Shown here: positions 58,815 to 64,000 of the stretch, piece by piece
Layout: each line of letters opens with the position of its first letter
How positions within the stretch are numbered: the stretch's first letter is position 1
DNA from: Mesorhizobium sp. C432A
GTDB lineage: Bacteria > Pseudomonadota > Alphaproteobacteria > Rhizobiales > Rhizobiaceae
DNA length: 64,000 nt
Assembly: GCF_030323145.1 (NCBI RefSeq)
Contig: NZ_CP100470.1
Coordinates: 1,860,001 to 1,924,000 of the forward strand
Direction of reading: 5' to 3'
Notes under the pieces: model-generated
What the model saw: the letters and a program-made list of their open reading frames with translations, nothing else
What the model was told of the DNA's origin: nothing
Databases searched by the model: none
Program-made: the position numbers and the translations under genes

Positions 58815-59897
58815 TCAGGCGAAGACATGCGCCTTGCCGGAAACTGTCAGACGCACGATCTCGCCGACGGCAGGTGCGTCGATTCCCGGCTTGCGTAAGG
58901 TCAGCGGTGTGCTGCCGATCGCCGCGGCGTCCGGCGGATCGGGGTTGTTCAACAGCCGCACGGCAATGGTGCACATCGAGCCTGCGAATTCCGAGTCCGT
59001 CACCTCGGCGAATATCGTGCCCGCAGGACCCGACATGCCTTCGCGCGACGTGCGCTTTACCTGCACCTGCTCCGGTCGCAGCATGATGCGGGCGATGTCG
59101 CGCCGCTCCTTCGAGTCGACGGCTATGCGACCAAGCGAGGAGGTGGCGAAGCCGCCTGAAATCTTTGCCGGCAAGATGATGGCGTCGCCAAGAAACTCGG
59201 CAACCATGCGGTCTTTCGGCTGCAGATAGAGTTCTCGCGGTGTGCCGATCTGAGAGAACCTTCCGTCGCGCATGACCGCCACCTGGCTGGCGAAGGACAG
59301 CGCCTCGGCCTGGTCGTGGGTGACCAGGATGGTGGTGATGCCGGCGGCTTCGAGTAGTTCGGCGACCGCCTTGCGCATCGAGGCGCGCAGACCGGTGTCG
59401 AGCGCCGAGAACGGTTCGTCGAGAAGCATCAGCCTGGGCTTCATCGCCATGGCGCGGGCCAGCGCCACGCGCTGCTGCTGGCCGCCGGAGAGCTGGTGCG
59501 GGCGGCGCTTGAGGATCGCCTTGTCCAGCCCGACGGTATAGGCGAGCTCGGCGATGCGCTCGGCGCGCTGGTCCTCGCCGCGGGCCATGCCAAAGCCGAT
59601 ATTGTCGCCGATGCTGAGATGCGGGAACAGGGCGCCATCCTGCGCCACCAGGCCGATGCCGCGGCGGTGCGCCGGCACCGCATGGCCGCCATTGGCCAGC
59701 ACCTCGCCGTCGAGCACGACGCGGCCCTGGTCGGGCGCCTCGAAGCCGGCGATCAGCCGCAGCAACGTCGTCTTGCCGCAGCCGGACGGGCCGACGATCG
59801 CGGTGCGACTGCCGCTTGCGGCGCTGAGCTCGATGCCGGCAAGGGCTGCGACCGGGCCGTAGTGCTTGGTGAGGCCACTGATTTCGAGAAAGCTCAT
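58815..59897 (-). CDS. Ferric-iron ABC transporter ATPase (FbpC-like)
   Basis: ATPase of a ferric-iron importer, 360 residues. Walker A is GPSGCGKTT, the signature [15 protein letters not shown] and Walker [13 protein letters not shown], with a C-terminal TOBE-like regulatory part ([13 protein letters not shown]). The Q-loop reads [16 protein letters not shown], matching FbpC. The ATG overlaps the permease stop by 4 bases. The substrate is inferred from the adjacent receptor, which resembles FbpA. The operon is receptor-permease-ATPase on the minus strand. Confidence 0.88.
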   Translation of the reverse strand: MSFLEISGLTKHYGPVAALAGIELSAASGSRTAIVGPSGCGKTTLLRLIAGFEAPDQGRVVLDGEVLANGGHAVPAHRRGIGLVAQDGALFPHLSIGDNIGFGMARGEDQRAERIAELAYTVGLDKAILKRRPHQLSGGQQQRVALARAMAMKPRLMLLDEPFSALDTGLRASMRKAVAELLEAAGITTILVTHDQAEALSFASQVAVMRDGRFSQIGTPRELYLQPKDRMVAEFLGDAIILPAKISGGFATSSLGRIAVDSKERRDIARIMLRPEQVQVKRTSREGMSGPAGTIFAEVTDSEFAGSMCTIAVRLLNNPDPPDAAAIGSTPLTLRKPGIDAPAVGEIVRLTVSGKAHVFA

Positions 59898-61465
59898 CGC
59901 CCGGCCATCCGTTTCGACTGGACATAGAGCAGCCAGGTCAGCGGCAGCGACATCGCCACCATGATGAAGGCGTAAGGGGCGGCGGAGGCATAGTCGATCT
60001 CGCCGCTATAGGACCAGAACGCCATGGCCAGCGTGCGCGTGCCGTTGGGCGCCAGCATCTGGGTGGCGGTCAGCTCGTTCATGATGCCGAGCGCGACCAG
60101 CGCCATGCCGGCCGCAGCCCCCGGCGCCGACAGGCGAATCGTTGTCGACCAAAGCGCCTTCAGCGGCGGCCGGCCAAGGCTGGCGGCGGCGCGTTCGAGC
60201 TCGACCGGCGCCTGTGCGATCGAGGCTCTGAGGCTGATCAAGGCGCGCGGCAGGAACATCAGGGCATAGGCGACCAGGATTGTGAACAGCGTCTGGTAGA
60301 GCGGCATGGCGATGCGCACGGTAATGGTGACCAAGGCCAGCGCGATGACCACGCCGGGCAGCGAACCGACAATGTAGTTGCAGCCTTCGAGCAGCCGCTG
60401 CAGCGGTCCCGGCGCGCGGATCGAGATCCAGGCCATCGGCATGGCGGCGATGGTCGCAAGCAAGGCGCCGGCCAGCGCCAGGAACAGTGTCTGGCCAAGC
60501 GCCAGGCCGATCTCGTCCAAACGCCAGACATCGGCGCCGCCGGCGACCAGCCAGCGGCCGATGGTGACGAAGGGCACGCCGATGGCGAGCAGCGTGGTGA
60601 CGGCAGGCAGAGCCAGGCAAGCCAGCGTGGCGCGCCCGAGCCTCGAGCGCTGCCGGTGGCGCGCCGCGCCTGAGCCGACGCGGGCATAGCGCTCTTCGCC
60701 GCGCACCAGCACCTCCAGAGCGAGCAGCACGAAGCAGCATGTCACCAGGACGCCGGCCAGCATGTTGGCGGCGGGGCCGTTGAAGGTCGACTGGAACTGG
60801 TCGACGATCGCGGTGGTGAAAGTGTCGAAGCGGATGAAGACGTAGAGGCCGTATTCGGCCAGCAGATGCAGGCCGACCAGCAGCGCGCCGCCGCAAATGG
60901 CCAGTCTCAGCTGCGGCAGCACGACACGCCAAAACACCCGCCATGGTCCAAGGCCGAGTGCTGCGGCTGCGTCCTCCAAAGCAGGATCGAGCCGGCGCAG
61001 AGCCGCCGCCAGCGGCAGATAGAGGAACGGGAAATAGGCGAGAACCGAGACCAGCACGCCGGCCCACAGGCCGTGCAAGGTCGGCACCATGGTGATCCAG
61101 GCGTAGGAATGCACGAAGGCGGGGATGGCGAGCGGCGCCACCGACAGCCAGGCCCACAGGCGGGCGCCGGGCAGGTCGCTGCGCTCGGTCAGCCATGCCA
61201 GCGTCACCGACAGCACGGTGGCGATCGGCACGGTGAGCGCCACCAGAAGCACGGTGTTGACCAGAAGTTCGCCGACGCGCGGCCGGAAGACCAGGGCCGA
61301 AGCAGTGTCCCAGCCGATCTGCACACCGATCCAGATGATGAACGCCAGCGGCAGCAGCGACAGCAGCGAGACGATTATGGCGGCAAGCGCGATCCAGGAC
61401 ATGGGCTTCCGGCGGGACCGCCCGACTGTCTGGCCTGAACGTGCGAGATCGACCGCAGTTTGCAT
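59894..61465 (-). CDS. Ferric-iron ABC transporter permease (FbpB-like)
   Basis: A 523-residue permease with two fused modules of about six membrane segments each, as usual for FbpB. Two EAA-type loops are visible: [24 protein letters not shown] and [28 protein letters not shown] 61465 is chosen over the longer open frame, whose added residues are Arg/Pro-rich and look noncoding. It overlaps the ATPase gene by 4 bases and follows the receptor gene by about 150 bases, in which a hairpin lies. Confidence 0.88.
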   Translation of the reverse strand: MQTAVDLARSGQTVGRSRRKPMSWIALAAIIVSLLSLLPLAFIIWIGVQIGWDTASALVFRPRVGELLVNTVLLVALTVPIATVLSVTLAWLTERSDLPGARLWAWLSVAPLAIPAFVHSYAWITMVPTLHGLWAGVLVSVLAYFPFLYLPLAAALRRLDPALEDAAAALGLGPWRVFWRVVLPQLRLAICGGALLVGLHLLAEYGLYVFIRFDTFTTAIVDQFQSTFNGPAANMLAGVLVTCCFVLLALEVLVRGEERYARVGSGAARHRQRSRLGRATLACLALPAVTTLLAIGVPFVTIGRWLVAGGADVWRLDEIGLALGQTLFLALAGALLATIAAMPMAWISIRAPGPLQRLLEGCNYIVGSLPGVVIALALVTITVRIAMPLYQTLFTILVAYALMFLPRALISLRASIAQAPVELERAAASLGRPPLKALWSTTIRLSAPGAAAGMALVALGIMNELTATQMLAPNGTRTLAMAFWSYSGEIDYASAAPYAFIMVAMSLPLTWLLYVQSKRMAGR

Positions 61466-61560
61466 CAGCTCGACCGCGCCACTGCCGCCGGGGCGGGGGC
61501 GCCGCAGGCGCGGCCGGAAACGCAATGTGTTGTCATGGACAATGCCATCTCGAAAACAGA

Positions 61561-61590
61561 GCGCTCCTGCGGAAAGTCCGGCAGGAGCGC
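61561..61590 (-). promoter_or_regulatory. Intercistronic hairpin between iron receptor and permease genes
   Basis: A perfect 10-base stem (GCGCTCCTGC with GCAGGAGCGC) around a 10-base loop, 30 bases after the receptor stop on the minus strand. There is no T-run. It fits mRNA stabilisation of the abundant receptor message over the permease, as in other binding-protein operons. Confidence 0.65.
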
Positions 61591-61619
61591 AATCGTTGCC
61601 CTTTTAGGACGAACCCAGC

Positions 61620-62627
61620 CTAAAGCAAGCCGGCTGCCGTCATCAGGTCCGTCACCTTTTTGGAGTTCAGTGTCGCCGGATCGACCTTCGGCGCCTGCAG
61701 GTCGGCCAGCGGCACCAGCTTGGGATTGGACTGCGCGTCCTTGCCGATAGCGTATTCGAAGGACGTGCCGGTCTTCAGCACGTCCTGGCCGCCTTTCCCG
61801 GTCACCCATTTGAGGAACGCCTGGGCTTCCTTCGGGTGTTTGCTCGAGGCGAGCACGCCGCCGCCGGAGATCGAGACGAAAGCGCCGGGATCCTGGTTCT
61901 TGAAATAATGCAGTTCGACGTTCTTGCTGTTTTCGCCGGTCTTTGCCTGATCGCCGAAATAGTAATAGTGGTAGATGATTCCGCCTTCGATCTCGCCGGC
62001 ATTGACCGCCTTCATCACCGTGCCGTTGCCCTTGTAGGCGGTGAAATTCTCCTTCATGGCCTTCAGCCAGTCGGCGGTTGCGGCTTCGCCCTTGAGCTCG
62101 AGCAGCGCGCTGACGATGGCCTGAAAATCGGCGCCGGAAGGCGAGGCTGCCCAGCGGCCTTTCCAGCTCGGATCGGCGAGATCGAGCATCGATTTGGGCA
62201 GCTTTTCGGCCGTGAGCTTGGTTTTGTTGTAGGCAAAGACGGTGCTGCGCGCCGCGACACCCACCCATCTGCCGCTGCTCGGCTGGAATTCGGCCGGGAC
62301 TTGCGCCAGCGTGTCGGCGTCGACCGGCGCGAAAAGGCCCGCCGCTTCGACCAGGGTCATCGCCGGCGAGTTTTCGGTCAGGAACACGTCGGCCGGCGAA
62401 GAAGCGCCCTCGGCGACGATCTGGTTGGAGAAATCGCTGTCGCCGCCATTGCGCAGCGTGACCTTGATGCCGGTTTCCTTGGTGAAACCTTCGACCCATT
62501 CCTTGGCCAGGCTCTCATGCTGGGCGTTGTAGACGATGATGCCGGCATCCGCGGCCATCGCCGGCCCGGCGATCATGCTCACGGCCAGCGCTGTGGCCCC
62601 CGCTAGGGTGGAGAGCGTGTATCTCAT
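61620..62627 (-). CDS. Ferric-iron ABC transporter receptor (FbpA-like)
   Basis: Periplasmic ferric-iron-binding protein, 335 residues. ATG 62627 gives a clean signal peptide (about 1-26, ending AMA). Family traits are IIVYNAQHESLAKEWVEGF, VADVFLTENSPAMTLVEAAGLF-like segment and the Tyr-rich IIYHYYYFGDQA motif that supplies the metal ligands in FbpA. The protein heads the iron import operon. It is divergent from the ECF sigma gene; I could not find a convincing Fur, RirA or Irr box in the shared region. Confidence 0.88.
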   Translation of the reverse strand: MRYTLSTLAGATALAVSMIAGPAMAADAGIIVYNAQHESLAKEWVEGFTKETGIKVTLRNGGDSDFSNQIVAEGASSPADVFLTENSPAMTLVEAAGLFAPVDADTLAQVPAEFQPSSGRWVGVAARSTVFAYNKTKLTAEKLPKSMLDLADPSWKGRWAASPSGADFQAIVSALLELKGEAATADWLKAMKENFTAYKGNGTVMKAVNAGEIEGGIIYHYYYFGDQAKTGENSKNVELHYFKNQDPGAFVSISGGGVLASSKHPKEAQAFLKWVTGKGGQDVLKTGTSFEYAIGKDAQSNPKLVPLADLQAPKVDPATLNSKKVTDLMTAAGLL

Positions 62628-62786
62628 GGCGTCATCCTCAATCTCGGTGGTTCTGGTTTCGCAGGCTGCACCTATCGATACCTGACAGCAGTAGTCAACA
62701 TTGCTCGGCTGCTTCAATCGGTCGCCGCTCCCGCAAACTTTCGTGATTTTGCGGCACTTTGGCTTGGACATCATTTCGCCGGACAC

Positions 62787-62812
62787 GTAACAAATCGATG
62801 CCGAGGCGCGAA
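62787..62812 (+). promoter_or_regulatory. SigF-type ECF promoter of the sigma/anti-sigma pair
   Basis: GTAACA (62787-62792), exactly 16 bases, then CGAA (62809-62812), the pattern remembered for Caulobacter SigF promoters (GTAACC-N16-CGAA). It lies 20 bases upstream of the sigma gene, as expected for autoregulation. The Caulobacter system also pairs SigF with a DUF1109/NrsF-type membrane anti-sigma, like the next gene here. The motif is short, and the case rests on spacing and context. Confidence 0.6.
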
Positions 62813-62831
62813 GATCGGGGAGTGAACTCTT

Positions 62832-63383
62832 GTGAGCGGCAAGGATGAGGCCGAGCTTTCCCGGCTGATGCGGGCCGCGATCGCGGGAGATGAAAGGGCC
62901 TACGCCGACTTTTTGCACCGGATCGCCGCGCTGGTTCGCGGCTTTGCGAGGCGCAAGATCGTACAGGGCGGGGTCGATCCCGAGGATGTCGTGCAGGAAA
63001 CCTTGCTGGCCATTCATGTGAAACGGCATACCTGGCGCCAGGACGCGCCGGTGTTGCCATGGATCTATGCGATAGCCCGCTTCAAGCTGATCGATGCTTT
63101 CCGGCGGCGCGGACGGCGCATCGAAATCGAGATCGACGAGATCGCCGAGACCTTTGCCGAGCCGGAAACCGAGACCGTCAGCGAACGCGACATCAACCGG
63201 GCGCTGGACGGACTGCCGGCTGCGCAGCGTTCCGTCGTTTCTTCGATCTCGGTCGACGGCCGCTCCATCGGCGAGACGGCGGCCAGGCTCGGCGTCAGCG
63301 AGACGGCGGTGCGGGTGTCGCTGCATCGCGGGCTTGCCGCGATCGCCAAGCGATTTGGGCAGGGGCGCTTCGGGCGGCAGTGA
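62832..63383 (+). CDS. ECF sigma factor (SigF-like)
   Basis: A 183-residue ECF sigma factor with region 2 (VDPEDVVQETLLAIHVKRHTW, APVLPWIYAIARFKLIDAFRRR) and region 4 (LDGLPAAQRSVVSSISVDGRSIGETAARLGVSETAVRVSLHRGL). GTG 62832 gives the normal length. The DUF1109 protein follows 1 base after its stop, consistent with the SigF-NrsF pair, which in Caulobacter responds to metals and oxidants. Likely released from the membrane partner under that stress; inferred by homology. Confidence 0.9.
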   Translation: MSGKDEAELSRLMRAAIAGDERAYADFLHRIAALVRGFARRKIVQGGVDPEDVVQETLLAIHVKRHTWRQDAPVLPWIYAIARFKLIDAFRRRGRRIEIEIDEIAETFAEPETETVSERDINRALDGLPAAQRSVVSSISVDGRSIGETAARLGVSETAVRVSLHRGLAAIAKRFGQGRFGRQ

Positions 63384-63384
63384 C

Positions 63385-64000
63385 ATGAGGACGGAGGATC
63401 TCATCAAGGCACTCGACGCCGACACAAGCAGCAAGGCGATGCCGCTGCGCTCGGCCTGGTTGATGGCGGCCGCAGCCGCGGCGGTGATCGCGGCTCTGGT
63501 CTTCTTTCTCACCATCGGCCCGCGTCCCGACATCATGACCGCCATGCACACGATGCGGTTCCTGGCGAAGTTCGTGTTCACCATCGTGCTCGCCGTCACC
63601 GCCTTTGGCCTGGTCCGGGCGTTGGCGACGCCGGGCGCTTCGACGGCAAGAGCCGCGGCCTGGATGCTGGCGGCGCCGCTGCTGGTGGCCGTGGCGGTGG
63701 CTCTCGAACTGTTCATGGTGCCGGAGCCGATGTGGAGCACGCGCATGGTCGGCTCCAACATGATGATCTGCATGGGCTTCATCCCGCTGATCGGCATCGG
63801 CCCGCTTGCCGTCTTCCTGTGGATGCTGCGCTATGGCGCGCCGACGCGGCCGGTGTTGGCCGGGGCGGTCGCGGGACTGCTCGCCGGCGGCCTGGCGGCG
63901 ACCTTCTACGCCGCGCACTGCTTCGACGATTCGCCGCTTTTCGTCGCCACCTGGTACACGCTCGCCATCGCCGTCCTCGCCGGTCTGGGCGCGCTCGGGG
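63385..64000 (+). CDS. DUF1109/NrsF-type membrane anti-sigma factor (partial)
   Basis: Open from ATG 63385 to the window edge, 205 codons, so the 3' end is missing. The N-terminal part is short and cytoplasmic (MRTEDLIKALDAD), followed by about six membrane segments (for example AWLMAAAAAAVIAALVFFL and LAATFYAAHCFDD with a Cys). DUF1109 proteins such as NrsF hold ECF sigma factors at the membrane through Cys residues. It lies directly after the ECF sigma gene and shares its promoter. Confidence 0.87.
   Translation, partial: MRTEDLIKALDADTSSKAMPLRSAWLMAAAAAAVIAALVFFLTIGPRPDIMTAMHTMRFLAKFVFTIVLAVTAFGLVRALATPGASTARAAAWMLAAPLLVAVAVALELFMVPEPMWSTRMVGSNMMICMGFIPLIGIGPLAVFLWMLRYGAPTRPVLAGAVAGLLAGGLAATFYAAHCFDDSPLFVATWYTLAIAVLAGLGALG

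Noticed and set aside
62628..62831. Fur, RirA or Irr operator upstream of the iron operon
   Set aside because: I looked for TGA-N-TCA and AT-rich inverted motifs and found only weak partial matches that would occur by chance.

Overview
The window reads as chromosomal DNA of a Rhizobiales alphaproteobacterium, most like Mesorhizobium. The grounds are high GC with strong third-position GC, tightly packed genes with many 4-base overlaps, and gene sets typical of that order: aroK-aroB-CBS protein, bolA, J-domain protein-cobS-cobT, metX-metW behind a SAM-II riboswitch, hisC-tyrC, ftsEX, and argH-lptM-lysA-TIGR02302. The genus is inferred from remembered similarity; no search was run. I see no rRNA, tRNA, CRISPR array, insertion sequence or prophage.

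Layout. 1-2.7 kb: shikimate genes aroK and aroB, then a CBS-domain CorC/HlyC-like protein that seems to have lost its membrane domain. 2.7-9.6 kb: a probable insert holding a PrkA kinase-YeaH-SpoVR operon behind a general-stress-type promoter, a wrecked hydrolase remnant, and a ThDP enzyme. 9.6-14.8 kb: bolA, then J-domain protein-cobS-cobT-esterase-like protein. 14.8-25.7 kb: mixed housekeeping and transport genes (spermidine-synthase-like protein, queuosine precursor transporter, rpmB, DUF3108, DMT exporter, lysoplasmalogenase, cupin, gloB, methyltransferase, SbmA/YddA-type ABC exporter, DUF1194, glycosyltransferase, DUF1330). 25.7-29.8 kb: metXW divergent from hisC-tyrC. 29.8-37 kb: sugar kinase, DUF2125 protein, ChaC-like protein, a frameshifted aldo/keto reductase, LysE, plsC, LysR and an FMN-binding protein. 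37-41.3 kb: YdcF, ftsEX with CtrA-like boxes, a small membrane protein, hpt and a single-domain response regulator. 41.3-51.6 kb: DMT/LysR pair, VOC protein, TIGR02302 protein, threonine dehydratase with an ArsR regulator, lysA, lptM, argH, tlpA. 51.6-54.1 kb: a MHYT-PAS-GGDEF-EAL signalling protein. 54.6-58.8 kb: ugpBAEC for glycerol-3-phosphate uptake. 58.8-62.6 kb: a ferric-iron ABC importer on the other strand. 62.8-64 kb: an ECF sigma factor with its DUF1109/NrsF-type membrane anti-sigma partner, cut by the window edge.

Most genes are ordinary core metabolism. The signals that annotation alone does not explain are small and non-coding: a dispersed repeat whose ends supply stop codons to neighbouring genes, a tandem 40-bp palindromic repeat after rpmB, CtrA-like sites around ftsE, promoter motifs for two different ECF sigma factors, an intercistronic hairpin that covers a candidate ugpA start codon, and several decayed or trimmed genes. 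I do not find convincing evidence for a wholly new multi-gene system. The nearest candidate is the kinase/VWA/SpoVR stress operon, which sits a few kilobases from a second AAA+/VWA pair (CobS/CobT).
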